Positions 28,401 to 36,829 of a DNA stretch of 64,000 nucleotides are shown piece after piece (position 1 is the stretch's first letter; each line of letters opens with the position of its first letter). The position numbers were made by a program, and so were the translations under genes. Origin of the DNA: Bradyrhizobium sp. CCBAU 53421 (GTDB lineage Bacteria > Pseudomonadota > Alphaproteobacteria > Rhizobiales > Xanthobacteraceae); assembly GCF_015291625.1 (NCBI RefSeq), contig NZ_CP030047.1, positions 3,906,001 through 3,970,000 of the forward strand, read 5' to 3'. The notes below the pieces were generated by a model. It did no database searches. It was not told where the DNA came from and saw only the letters and a program-made list of their open reading frames with translations.

Positions 28401-29468
28401 CTATGCCCCGCGCACGATGTCCCTGACGTGGCCGATTGCTTCCTCGATCATCGCAGCCGTGACGTCGAGATGCGTGCAGGCCCTGATCCGGCCGTCCATC
28501 ATTGCGAGCGTCACGCCGCGTTTGCGCAATTCGGCGACCATCTTGTCCCCGGAGACCCCGGCGCCGTCGGGCTTGAAGAACACGAGGTTGGTCTCCGGCG
28601 CCTGCACCGCGATGCCGTTGATCTGCGACAGTCCGCGCGCCAGCGCCCGCGCATTGGCGTGATCGTCGGCGAGACGGTCGACATGATGATCGAGCGCGTG
28701 GATGCAGGCGGCGGCGCAGACGCCGGATTGCCGCATCGAGCCGCCGAGCCGCTGCTTCCAGCGCCAGACGTCGTCGATGAACGCTCTGGTGCCGGCGATC
28801 ACGCCGCCGGTCGGCGCGCCGAGGCCTTTCGAGAAATCGATCCAGGCGGAATCCCAGCCCGCCGTCATGTCGCGCGGTGAGATGCCCGACGCGACGGTCG
28901 CGTTCAGCAAGCGTGCCCCGTCCATGTGGGTGACCAGCCCATGGTCCTTGGCGATGCGCACGACTTCGTCGAGCGCCGCCTTCTTCCAGATCGTGCCGCC
29001 GCCGATATTGGCAGTCTGCTCGACGCTGACCAGCACCTGCGGCGGCTGGTAACGGGTGCGCGGATGCAGCGCGGCGCGGAAGGTGTCCGGCGTGAACTGG
29101 CCGTCATCGCCAGGCAGCTGCGTGATCTGGAAGCCGCCGAGCGCGGCATGCGCACCGCCCTCGCGTGCGACGATGTGCGCGGTCGCGTGCGCCAGGATCT
29201 CGTCGCCGGGGCGGCAATAGGCCAAGGTCGCCGCGACGTTGCACATCGTGCCCGACGGCATGAAGACGGCGGCCTCCTTGCCCAGCAGATCGGCGACGCG
29301 GGCGTTGAGTTCATTGGTGGTCGGATCGTCACCGACCTGCTCGTCGCCGACCTCCGCCATCGCCATCGCCTCGCGCATCGCCGGCGTCGGCTTCGTCTGT
29401 GTGTCCGACAACAAATTGATGCGGACGGCGGGCGCCTTCGGATCGGGCCGGGCAGGGGTGTAGTGCAT
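28401..29468 (-). CDS. Low-specificity L-threonine aldolase
   Basis: A 355-residue PLP enzyme (fold type I) that splits threonine or allo-threonine into glycine and acetaldehyde. Landmarks are INLLSDTQTKPTPAMREAM, VFMPSGTMCNVAA, the His-stack region ILAHATAHIVAREGGA, THMDGARLLNA, and the PLP-lysine in WIDFSKGLGAPTGGVIAG. It is transcribed away from the toxin-antitoxin remnant. Related beta-eliminating lyases share the fold, but the sequence blocks are those of threonine aldolase. Confidence 0.92.
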   Translation of the reverse strand: MHYTPARPDPKAPAVRINLLSDTQTKPTPAMREAMAMAEVGDEQVGDDPTTNELNARVADLLGKEAAVFMPSGTMCNVAATLAYCRPGDEILAHATAHIVAREGGAHAALGGFQITQLPGDDGQFTPDTFRAALHPRTRYQPPQVLVSVEQTANIGGGTIWKKAALDEVVRIAKDHGLVTHMDGARLLNATVASGISPRDMTAGWDSAWIDFSKGLGAPTGGVIAGTRAFIDDVWRWKQRLGGSMRQSGVCAAACIHALDHHVDRLADDHANARALARGLSQINGIAVQAPETNLVFFKPDGAGVSGDKMVAELRKRGVTLAMMDGRIRACTHLDVTAAMIEEAIGHVRDIVRGA

Positions 29469-29510
29469 GGCTATTCCTCATCGCTCCGCATTGGGGTTGC
29501 GGATTTGCCG

Positions 29511-29788
29511 CTAGCGTATAGGCCTCCGGGCAGCGTGACGAAACCGCATAATGATAATCTCGGTCGGCGTCACACGATAGTCGATCAGGTAGGGATATGG
29601 CGTGGCCGAAAGCCGGCGGACGCCTGGACGGCTCGTCACGCGCCCCGCACGAGGCTGCTCTTGCAGCAGCGTGATGAGCGCAAGGATGCGGTCGCGAACA
29701 TGGGCCGCCCTTGAGGCGATCGTGCTTCGACATAGGAGAGCGCTCGATCAAGTTGAGCAAGCGCGTTTCGCGTATAACGGACGTTCAC
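29511..29788 (-). pseudogene. ParE/RelE-type toxin gene with a one-base frameshift
   Basis: The GTG at 29788 overlaps the antitoxin stop (GTGA). The frame reads VNVRYTRNALAQLDRALSYV up to about residue 27, then is lost and stops at 29636. One frame over, the family continues (AHVRDRILALITLLQEQPRA, VRRLSATPYPYLIDYRVT, IIIMRFRHAARR) to a TAG at 29511. The total of 278 bases is one short of 93 codons, so a single base appears to be missing near 29700-29722. The toxin is probably inactive, unless the sequence carries an error. Confidence 0.8.
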
Positions 29789-30012
29789 AGTCCGTGCTTC
29801 GTCCACATCGCATGAACTTCGTCCGTCGTCGCCAACTCGCCGCGTGCAATCTCGGCGTCAGCTTCGGCCAGATCGGCGTCTTCTTCCGGCGTGAGCTGGA
29901 GCGGTGGTTGGTCGACACCGGCAAGCTGCAGCATGATATGCGCGAGTTCGTCCTGCTCCGTGTCGGACAAATTTGAGACCGTGTCGAACGCCTGTTTAAG
30001 TAACCTGGTCAT
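29785..30012 (-). CDS. Antitoxin of a ParDE/RelBE-type system
   Basis: A 75-residue acidic protein starting at ATG 30012 with GGAGG upstream. MTRLLKQAFDTVSNLSDTEQ is followed by a helix and a very acidic C-terminus (LTPEEDADLAEADAEIARGE), the part that would wrap the toxin. It overlaps the toxin start by 4 bases (GTGA). The N-terminus is not a clear ribbon-helix-helix; the type is judged from context with the ParE-like gene. The antitoxin frame is intact although the toxin frame is broken. Confidence 0.72.
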   Translation of the reverse strand: MTRLLKQAFDTVSNLSDTEQDELAHIMLQLAGVDQPPLQLTPEEDADLAEADAEIARGELATTDEVHAMWTKHGL

Positions 30013-30082
30013 CCGCGAGAACCTCCACGGGCAGCCATGTGCCAAGCCGAGAATATAAGAGTAATCGTCTTGCGGCCAAACA

Positions 30083-30109
30083 AAAGGCCCCGGCAAAACC
30101 GGGGCCTTT
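30083..30109 (-). terminator. Rho-independent terminator of rpsD
   Basis: AAAGGCCCCGG and CCGGGGCCTTT form an 11-bp perfect stem with a CAAAA loop. Read on the minus strand it is followed by TGTTTGG. It lies 23 bases past the rpsD stop. Confidence 0.85.
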
Positions 30110-30132
30110 CGGATCTCGCATGCGTGCTGTGA

Positions 30133-30750
30133 TCAGCGCGAATAGAATTCGACGATCAGATGCGGCTCCATCTGCACCGGGAACGGCACGTCGCCGAGCG
30201 CCGGGATGCGGACGAACTTCGCGGTCATCTTGCCGTGATCGACCTCGAGGAAGTCGGGCAGGTCGCGCTCGGGCAGCTGGGCGGCTTCCAGCACCGGGGT
30301 CAGCTGCTTGGAGGATTCCTTGACCTCGATGGTGTCGCCGACCTTCAGCTTGTAGCTGCCGATGTTGACCTTGCGGCCGTTCACCTTGACGTGGCCGTGG
30401 TTGATGAACTGGCGCGCGGCGAACATCGTGGCGACGAACTTGGCGCGATAGACCACGGTGTCGAGACGGCGCTCGAGCAGGCCGATCAGGTTCTCGCCGG
30501 TGTCGCCCTTCAGGCGGCTGGCTTCGACGTAGATGCCGTGGAACTGGCGCTCGGAAATGTTGGCGTAGTAGCCCTTGAGCTTCTGCTTGGCGCGGAGCTG
30601 CACGCCGAAGTCGGAGAGCTTGCCCTTGCGGCGCTGGCCGTGCTGGCCGGGGCCGTATTCGCGGCGGTTCACGGGGCTCTTCGGGCGGCCCCAGATATTC
30701 TGGCCCATGCGGCGATCGATCTTGTACTTCGCCTCACTGCGCTTTGTCAT
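30133..30750 (-). CDS. rpsD: 30S ribosomal protein S4
   Basis: A 205-residue primary 16S rRNA-binding protein of the small subunit. The N-terminus [20 protein letters not shown] and the S4 RNA-binding domain ([40 protein letters not shown]) are complete. As usual in alphaproteobacteria it stands alone, away from the large ribosomal protein operons, with its own terminator. Confidence 0.98.
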   Translation of the reverse strand: MTKRSEAKYKIDRRMGQNIWGRPKSPVNRREYGPGQHGQRRKGKLSDFGVQLRAKQKLKGYYANISERQFHGIYVEASRLKGDTGENLIGLLERRLDTVVYRAKFVATMFAARQFINHGHVKVNGRKVNIGSYKLKVGDTIEVKESSKQLTPVLEAAQLPERDLPDFLEVDHGKMTAKFVRIPALGDVPFPVQMEPHLIVEFYSR

Positions 30751-30903
30751 CGCGTCCTCTTTGTGTAGCCGTCGCCATCCAGCGCCCGGCGTTTTGTCAG
30801 TCTAGGGTTTGAGGAGACGCGCCCTCCTGTGTACCGGCCAAAAGGCCCGTACCGACAGGTCCGCCTCGAAAGCTCGGGGAGAACCACGGGTCGCGAAACG
30901 CAT

Positions 30904-30925
30904 CGCGGGCCGAAACCGGCCCGCG
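30904..30925. other. Perfect GC hairpin in the rpsD upstream region
   Basis: CGCGGGCCG and CGGCCCGCG flank AAAC at about 30904-30925, in the 270 bases between rpsD and the upstream gene. It may end the upstream minus-strand transcript or act in the rpsD leader. No T-run follows on either strand. Confidence 0.4.
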
Positions 30926-31020
30926 AGCAAGGGTGGTCTTAAGGAGAAAGTCCGGCCCTGTCAAACAAAACACGGGACGATTTGGGTCGAATCGGCGCCA
31001 AAACCGGCCGGTTTCGCCGC

Positions 31021-31806
31021 TCAGAGCCGGGTTCCGGCCGCCCGGACCGGCCGGGCCTCGGCTTGCGGCCGGATCGCACCCAGTTCCGCGGCGATTTCGC
31101 CGCCGAGCACCTGTTCGAGTCGGGTCAGGGTCCGGGCGATCAGGGCGGCGTCGCAAACCAGATGGTCCCAGCGCAGCACCACATCGACGGTGTGATCCGG
31201 CTTGATCACGCCATAGCTCAGCAGGAATGGCCCCGGGCTCAGCGCGTGCAACTCGCCCGGGCCATAGGCCGCGACCGAGGTCACGCCGAAGCTGCCGCAG
31301 AAATTGGCGCGCTGCCGGCCGCAATTCATCCCGATCGCCCATGCCAGGCGGCGCAGCGGAAACGGCAGGCGCGTCACACAGAGGATCTTGCGGAACGAGG
31401 GGATCTCATGCAGCGGCGCGGTCTTGGCGCGCCGGATCAGCGCGTCGACGTCGCCAAGCGCCATCTCGTCGGCCGCGCAGACGCGCTCGAACAGCACGCA
31501 ATCCTCGCCCTTCTCGACGCGCGCAATGGCCACCATGCCGACGCTGCGCGGCAACTCGTAGAGGCAGGGCCACGGCCATTTGGCGTGCAGCGTACGCAGG
31601 GTGGGCTCGGTCTTGGCGATGAGCGCGAATGCCTTGACGAAGATGGCGGCCCAGCCCGGCGCCTGCGCCGCGCGTGCGCGGGCTTCGACCACCGCGCGAA
31701 CGTTCAGCGAGCGCGTCAAGGAGACGAACGGCACGCCCGACGATGCGTACATCAGATCGGCGACGAGACGGCGCGGCAATGAAATCCGACGAAATTTACC
31801 GCGCAT
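31021..31806 (-). CDS. E2-like (CAT-fold) acyltransferase without a lipoyl domain
   Basis: A 261-residue protein resembling the catalytic domain of 2-oxoacid dehydrogenase E2 subunits and chloramphenicol acetyltransferase. The HxxxD motif is present as RWDHLVCDAALIARTL near residue 220, and GSFGVTSVAAYGPGELHALS matches the E2 strand before it. Lipoyl and peripheral-subunit-binding domains are absent, so it is not a normal E2. Acyl donor and acceptor are unknown. It is upstream of rpsD on the same strand. Confidence 0.65.
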   Translation of the reverse strand: MRGKFRRISLPRRLVADLMYASSGVPFVSLTRSLNVRAVVEARARAAQAPGWAAIFVKAFALIAKTEPTLRTLHAKWPWPCLYELPRSVGMVAIARVEKGEDCVLFERVCAADEMALGDVDALIRRAKTAPLHEIPSFRKILCVTRLPFPLRRLAWAIGMNCGRQRANFCGSFGVTSVAAYGPGELHALSPGPFLLSYGVIKPDHTVDVVLRWDHLVCDAALIARTLTRLEQVLGGEIAAELGAIRPQAEARPVRAAGTRL

Positions 31807-31924
31807 CTGTCCAGTTCATATCCCTGCAATCAGGCAAAAAATCCAACGCCCGGCGAGCCCGAATTGTTGCTCGCCGCACCTGAAGCCAGCATGAACCAAC
31901 TGATCTGACGCCAACGGGTTCGGC

Positions 31925-32314
31925 TCACGGTGCCGGCTTGGCCAGGGGCTCGCCGGCCTTGACCACATAGACCCCCAGCACCCTGAGCGGCTTGTCGCCG
32001 GACGTCTTGGCGTCGTGCACCGCACCTTCCGGAATCTGGTAGGAATCGCCAGCTTTCAGCTTCAACGGCGGCTTGCCGTCGATCAGAAGCTCCAGCTCGC
32101 CTTCGAGCACATAGCCGGTTTCGGCGCCCGGATGGGTGTGACGACCCGACGCACCCCCGGCTGGAACCTCGGCAATCGCCGTCACCGTGTTGTAGCCCGC
32201 CGGGAAATCGACCTTCTGCAGCGGCGTCCGCTTGATGCCGCTCTGCTGCGCAAAGGCAGCGCCGGCACCGGCAAAGGCAATCACGGTGAGACCAAGCAGC
32301 AATTTCCTGAACAT
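31925..32314 (-). CDS. Secreted cupin-domain protein
   Basis: A 129-residue protein. The start MFRKLLLGLTVIA at 32314 follows a clear GGGAGG site; the signal peptide ends at AFAQ (residue 22). The single cupin barrel has motif 1 in GRHTHPGAETGYVLEGELEL (two His and a Glu as metal ligands) and motif 2 in IPEGAVHDA. Cupins of this kind bind a metal; the substrate or ligand is unknown. Confidence 0.87.
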   Translation of the reverse strand: MFRKLLLGLTVIAFAGAGAAFAQQSGIKRTPLQKVDFPAGYNTVTAIAEVPAGGASGRHTHPGAETGYVLEGELELLIDGKPPLKLKAGDSYQIPEGAVHDAKTSGDKPLRVLGVYVVKAGEPLAKPAP

Positions 32315-32673
32315 GCATTTTCCTCCCAAGGCGCGAAACTCTAGCAGCGCGGAATCGCGGCGGAAAGCGGGCGAAGTGTGATGTGGGCTTGCGACGTTCG
32401 GATAAGTCCGTTCGTCTAACAGCGCAGGCTTGCGTCGTTGGCGCGGCAGAGGTTACGCCAGGCTGACACGTTGTTTAGCCAAGGCCTGGGCCCAAAGCGG
32501 ACATTAGCCCGCGTCGCGTCACCCGTCGATGCGCCGATGCTGCGCGCCATAGAGAAGAACACCGAAGGGTTCGATCTCATGGACCAGCGCCGTCTCTACC
32601 ACTTCGCGAGAGGAGCTTCGAGGTGTGCACCCGTCCATGTCTCGCTTGATAGATAACCCCGACCGCGCGCCTG
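32315..32673. other. Intergenic stretch, no gene recognised
   Basis: 359 bases with several short open frames on both strands, none with a family match, a good ribosome site or matching codon use. It may hold decayed coding sequence. Confidence 0.4.
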
Positions 32674-32892
32674 TCAGTATCGACGCACTCCAACGGCTCC
32701 TCTGCGGTATCCATACCGGCCAACTCCAACCGCCGCACATCCCCGTGGCCCGCAGCGAGCTGCAGCGCAACCTCTTGGCCCACATCCCGCAGCGCCTGCT
32801 CTATAGTACGCCTCACTCCGACCTCCGCCAAAGGTGACGAGACCGAGAATTACGGTGAGACTTAAAGCCAGGACACGAATAATCAGTGACAT
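32674..32892 (-). CDS. Small secreted protein with CGPRGCAA repeats
   Basis: A 72-residue protein with a clear signal peptide (MSLIIRVLALSLTVILGLVT, cleavage likely after RSEA) and GGAGAAG upstream of its ATG. The mature part is about 44 residues: CGPRGCAA occurs twice, then a Gly/Tyr/Arg-rich tail (VGRYGYRRGAVGVRRY). The four Cys could form disulfides or bind metal. Similar short Gly/Arg/Tyr-rich exported proteins are common in Bradyrhizobium, of unknown function. Confidence 0.65.
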   Translation of the reverse strand: MSLIIRVLALSLTVILGLVTFGGGRSEAYYRAGAAGCGPRGCAAARCGPRGCAAVGVGRYGYRRGAVGVRRY

Positions 32893-33145
32893 TTTCTTCT
32901 CCGGCGCTGTCCATACTGTCGCCCTAGATTGTACTGATCAGGCTTGACATGATTATCAGAAGCCTCGTGGCATCGACTATGCAAAATCGGACAGTGATTG
33001 ATAGTCTCGGCGTGTTGCGCGTCGTTATCCGCTCATCGTAAGCGACGCTTTTCTCCCATTTGATTGAAGGGTTTCCGCTCGGGTACGGATGCCGTCGCCG
33101 ACGACGAACGAGCGTGTCAATGCGTTTGCGCTGCCGCCCTCACGC

Positions 33146-33922
33146 TCAGCGCCTGATCCCCGCGAATGCCGTTGCGATGCCGCGCTGGAACAGCGACCAG
33201 TCGAAGCCGAGCGCCAGCGCGAGGTAGCCGCGATCGATCATCGCATTGGCCTGCTCGGCGGTGCGCGCGACGCCGCCGATCGGCACGCCGCTCTTCATGA
33301 TGCCGTCCTCGGCGCGCTGCATCAGCGCGACCACTTCGGGATCGTCCGGCAGGCCACGTTTGTTGATCGAGGTGGCGAGATCACCGGGGCCGATCACCGC
33401 GAGGTCGATGCCTGGGGTCGCCATGATCTCGTCGATCCGGTTGACGGCATCGACATGCTCGATCGTGATCATGCAGATCATGTCGTCGTCGGCGGTCGCC
33501 ATGTAGTCGTTCATCGAGACACCCCAGCGGAACGGTGCATGGAACGGGCCCCAGAGCCGGTCGCCCTTCGGCGGATAGCGCACGCTGCGCACCGCCTTCT
33601 CGGCGTCGCCGCGATTGCAGATCATCGGAAAATTGATGCCGAGCGCGCCGATGTCCATCGGCGCCTTGGCGAGGTGCGGCTCGTTGGCGGCGATCCGCAC
33701 CATCGGCACGCACGGCGTGCCGGATGTCGCCACGATCATCGCATGCGCGGTGCCGAGATCGATCGGGCCGTGCTCAAGGTCGATAATGATCCAGTCCAGC
33801 GACTGCGCCATGATCTGCACGGTCTGGATGCTCGGAATGGTCGCGATCGCGCCGAAGGTCGGGCGCTTGTCGCGCCACGCCTTGCGCAGGCGGTTGAGCG
33901 GCGTCAGCGGAGCTGTGGTCAA
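33146..33922 (-). CDS. HpcH/HpaI family aldolase
   Basis: A 258-residue class II pyruvate aldolase. The TIM barrel shows IIIDLEHGPIDLGTAHAMIV (metal-binding Glu/Asp region), FPMICNRGDAEKAVRSVRYP, MITIEHVDAVNRIDEI and AVIGPGDLATS. The family cleaves 4-hydroxy-2-oxo acids to pyruvate and an aldehyde. It starts with TTG at 33922, supported by GGAGG 8 bases upstream. The substrate is not readable and no catabolic partners lie nearby. Confidence 0.9.
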   Translation of the reverse strand: MTTAPLTPLNRLRKAWRDKRPTFGAIATIPSIQTVQIMAQSLDWIIIDLEHGPIDLGTAHAMIVATSGTPCVPMVRIAANEPHLAKAPMDIGALGINFPMICNRGDAEKAVRSVRYPPKGDRLWGPFHAPFRWGVSMNDYMATADDDMICMITIEHVDAVNRIDEIMATPGIDLAVIGPGDLATSINKRGLPDDPEVVALMQRAEDGIMKSGVPIGGVARTAEQANAMIDRGYLALALGFDWSLFQRGIATAFAGIRR

Positions 33923-33981
33923 TTGCGGTCCTCCCTCGAACGAGAGCAGAGGCTAGCAGCGCGCTGTGACGGCGAAAAGGA

Positions 33982-34779
33982 TCAGGCCGGGACGCGTCCG
34001 CCGAAGAACGGCGTCAGCGCCGCGGTCAGCTCGTGCGGGCGCTTCGAGGTGAAGATCATCTCGGCGCCGGCCTTGTCGCTTTCGGCGCCGGCAGGGCCGA
34101 GCAGGTCGGCGACGCGGCGGGCGATCGCCGGCGCCGGATCGATCCAGTCGACCGGCCAGGGCGCGAGCCGGATCAGGCGTTCCAGCAGCAGCGGATAATG
34201 CGTGCAGGCGAGCACGACGGTATCGGTGCGGGCCGGGTCATTGGCGCCGTCGCCGACGAAGCAGGGCGCGAGCTCGGCGGCGATCTCCTCGTCGCGCACC
34301 CGCTCGCCGCTGAGGGCGGCTTCCGCCAGCGAGGCAAGCTCGCCGGAGCCGACCAGCGTCACCTCGCAGCCCTGGGCGAAATCGGAGATCAGCTTGCGGG
34401 TATATTCGCGCTTCACGGTCCCCCTCGTGCCGAGCACCGAGACGCGCCTTGTCTTCGACGAGGCGCAGGCCGGCTTGATCGCGGGCACGGTGCCGACGAA
34501 GGGCAGCCGGTACGCGTCCCGCAGGTGCGACATCACCAGGGTGGATGCCGTGTTGCAGGCGATCACGACAAGGTCGGGCGCGTGGGCCGCGATCTGCTCG
34601 CCGACCAGCGGCACCACGCGGGCGATGATCTCGTCCTCGGTGTGGTGGCCATAGGGGAAGAAGGCATCGTCGGCGACATAGACATAGTGCGCGTCGGGCC
34701 GGGCGCGGACTACCTCGCGCAGCACGGTGAGGCCGCCGAGGCCGGAATCGAAGACGAGGATGGTCGGAGGAGTGGACAC
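33982..34779 (-). CDS. murI: Glutamate racemase
   Basis: A 265-residue cofactor-independent racemase that makes D-glutamate for peptidoglycan. The two catalytic Cys lie in LVVIACNTASTLV and VVLACTHYPLLLERL. The start region ILVFDSGLGGLTVLREVV and FVGTVPAIKPAC are also family blocks. It stands 59 bases upstream of the aldolase gene on the same strand. Confidence 0.96.
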   Translation of the reverse strand: MSTPPTILVFDSGLGGLTVLREVVRARPDAHYVYVADDAFFPYGHHTEDEIIARVVPLVGEQIAAHAPDLVVIACNTASTLVMSHLRDAYRLPFVGTVPAIKPACASSKTRRVSVLGTRGTVKREYTRKLISDFAQGCEVTLVGSGELASLAEAALSGERVRDEEIAAELAPCFVGDGANDPARTDTVVLACTHYPLLLERLIRLAPWPVDWIDPAPAIARRVADLLGPAGAESDKAGAEMIFTSKRPHELTAALTPFFGGRVPA

Positions 34780-34862
34780 GATGAAAAGTCTATCCGAGGC
34801 AGGGTTACCATTCAGTTGTTTTGGCTATCCGGCCACTGGGGCCGACAAAAGGCGGTGAAGAT

Positions 34863-34975
34863 AGAGCGTTTTCGAGCGAAGTGGGTACCGGTTCGCGTGA
34901 AGAAAACGCGTCAAAACAAGAGTCTAGAGCCCCGTTCCGAATTTATCGGAACGGAAGAGGCTCCAGGGAATTTCA
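34863..34975. repeat. Dispersed repeat (AGAGCGTTTTCGAGCGAAGTGG type), copy 2
   Basis: AGAGCGTTTTCGAGCGAAGT, then GGTTCGCGTGAAGAAAACGC, is followed by a second module TAGAGCCCCGTTCCGAATTT/ATCGGAACGG that can fold as a hairpin. It fills most of the gap between murI and the cytochrome b561 gene. The long open frame starting at 34821 passes through it and is not coding there. Confidence 0.8.
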
Positions 34976-35054
34976 TATGGCCTTGGCCAATACCTGCAAG
35001 TATCACGGCAAGCTATTGCTGCGACGTGCGAAATCCAAACGGGGCCGTTCGACC

Positions 35055-35654
35055 ATGATCCGCAATACCACCGCGAGCTGGGGCTCGCTCGCCCGCGCGT
35101 TCCACTGGGGGCTGGGCATCGCCATCATCGGCATGCTGGCCTATGGCTGGTGGATGAACCACATCCCGGCCCGGGCGGACAAGTTCTTCTACCGGTCGAT
35201 CCATGCCGACATCGGCTATCTGGTGCTGCTGCTGACCGTGCTGCGGCTGGTCTGGCGCGGCGTCAACCCGACGCCGGCGCTGCCGGGCGACATGCCCTCC
35301 TGGCAGCGGATCGCCGCCCGGGTCAGCCATGGCGCGCTCTATGCCGTCACCATCCTGGTGGCGATGCTGGGCTGGGCGCATTCAGGGTCCCGCGCCCAGG
35401 ACTATTCGAGCTTCTTCGGCCTGTTCCACGTTCCCCAGATCACCTCGCCCGACAAGGCGGCGGCGGATGCCTATGAGGATCGCCACATCTTCTTCGCCTA
35501 TGTCTTGCTGGCGCTGATCGTGCTGCATCTCGCCGCGGTCGCCTTCCATCATTTCGTCAGGCGCGACCGGGTCGCCGCGCGGATGGTGGGGGCGGGCGAT
35601 CTCGACAACGCCCCTGAGGCTGCGCCGGCGGCTACGCCCAGGGCGAGCGGATGA
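35055..35654 (+). CDS. Cytochrome b561 family protein
   Basis: A 199-residue inner-membrane dihaem b-type cytochrome. Four helices carry His ligands: LARAFHWGLGIAIIGMLAYG, YRSIHADIGYLVLLLTVLRL, RVSHGALYAVTILVAMLGWA and VLLALIVLHLAAVAFHHFVR. The family oxidises quinol or serves as an electron-transfer haem protein, in some cases toward superoxide. The start at ATG 35055 is chosen because the longer frame begins in a repeat. The last 20 residues are Ala/Pro-rich and cytoplasmic. Confidence 0.92.
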   Translation: MIRNTTASWGSLARAFHWGLGIAIIGMLAYGWWMNHIPARADKFFYRSIHADIGYLVLLLTVLRLVWRGVNPTPALPGDMPSWQRIAARVSHGALYAVTILVAMLGWAHSGSRAQDYSSFFGLFHVPQITSPDKAAADAYEDRHIFFAYVLLALIVLHLAAVAFHHFVRRDRVAARMVGAGDLDNAPEAAPAATPRASG

Positions 35655-35733
35655 TTGCCTAATCGTGGCATCGCACCGCCGGCGGCGCTAATCTGGCGTT
35701 GAACCCGGGAGGGCCATCGCGGCCGGAACGCTC

Positions 35734-36762
35734 GTGGACGATCTTGCGCGGGACACTACGAACTGGCGGATGCCGGACGAGGGCGCGCCGCATGCCGCCA
35801 CCTGGATGGCCTTCGGCGCCAGCGCCGCGATCTGGGGCGGCAAGCTGCTTCCGGTCGCGCGGGAAAATCTCGCCACCATCGCCAAGGCGATCGCGGCCTA
35901 TGAACGCGTCAACATGCTGGTGCGCGAGGAGGACCGCGAGATTGCCGCGCGGCTCTGCGGCCCCTCGGTCAGCCTCGTGGTTCAAGCGGTCGACGACGTT
36001 TGGATGCGCGACACCGGACCGGTGTTCGTGAGGGATCCGTCGGGGCAGCTCGGCGCCATCGGCTTCAACTTCAACGGCTGGGGCAACAAGCAACGCCATG
36101 CGCTCGATGCCGAGGTGGCCGCGCATGTCGCCCGTGCGGCGAAGGCTGCGTTCGTCAAGGCGGTCCTCGTTCTGGAAGGCGGCGGCATCGAAGTCGACGG
36201 TGAGGGGACGGCCATCATCACCGAGAGCTGCGTCCTCAACCCAAATCGCAATCCCGGCGTGTCAAAGCAAAAATGCGAGGCCGAATTGTCTCGCCTGCTC
36301 GGGCTGGACAAGATCATCTGGCTGCCCGGCATCGCCGGCAAGGACATCACCGACGGACATACCGACTTCTACGCGCGATTTGCCGGTCCCGGCGTTGTCG
36401 TGGCCGGCCTCGAGCCGGACTCGTCGTCGTTCGATCACGCGGTGACCAAACGGCACCTCGATATCCTGCGCGGCGCCATCGATGCGAAGGGCCGGCGTCT
36501 GGACGTCGTGGTGTTGCAGGCCCCGTCGACGGTGCGTCCAAAGCACGGCAGCAAGGACTTCGCTGCCGGCTACATCAATTTCTACGTCTGCAACGGCGCC
36601 GTGATCGCGCCCGAGTTCGGCGACGCGACCGCGGACCGCAACACGCGCGATATCCTTCGGGAACTGTTTGCGGACCGGGAGATCATCCAGCTCAACATCG
36701 ACGGCATCGCCGCCGGCGGTGGCGGCATTCACTGCACCACACAGCAGCAGCCGCGTTCGTGA
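35734..36762 (+). CDS. Agmatine deiminase/peptidyl-arginine deiminase family protein
   Basis: A 342-residue enzyme of the guanidine-modifying superfamily. Agmatine deiminases turn agmatine into N-carbamoylputrescine. The catalytic Cys lies near the C-terminus in AAGGGGIHCTTQQQP. The other active-site parts are VWMRDTGPVFV (Asp), VLEGGGIEVDGEG (Glu) and DGHTDFYARF (His). The start GTG at 35734 has no strong ribosome site; ATG 35770 is possible. Genes for N-carbamoylputrescine hydrolysis are not adjacent. Confidence 0.87.
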   Translation: MDDLARDTTNWRMPDEGAPHAATWMAFGASAAIWGGKLLPVARENLATIAKAIAAYERVNMLVREEDREIAARLCGPSVSLVVQAVDDVWMRDTGPVFVRDPSGQLGAIGFNFNGWGNKQRHALDAEVAAHVARAAKAAFVKAVLVLEGGGIEVDGEGTAIITESCVLNPNRNPGVSKQKCEAELSRLLGLDKIIWLPGIAGKDITDGHTDFYARFAGPGVVVAGLEPDSSSFDHAVTKRHLDILRGAIDAKGRRLDVVVLQAPSTVRPKHGSKDFAAGYINFYVCNGAVIAPEFGDATADRNTRDILRELFADREIIQLNIDGIAAGGGGIHCTTQQQPRS

Positions 36763-36768
36763 TGTGAA

Positions 36769-36799
36769 AGGCCCGGCCGCGACGGATCGCGGCCGGCCT
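36769..36799. terminator. GC hairpin between convergent genes
   Basis: AGGCCCGGCCGCGA and TCGCGGCCGGCCT form a stem with a single-base bulge around CGGA, between the deiminase and the converging M20 hydrolase gene. No T-run follows. Confidence 0.5.
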
Positions 36800-36829
36800 G
36801 TTGGCCGTTCATCGGTTGTGCAAGCGGCG

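Noticed and set aside
32519..32831. Overlapping minus-strand frames downstream of the small secreted protein gene
   Set aside because: No ribosome site, no family match, and overlap with a better-supported gene in another frame.
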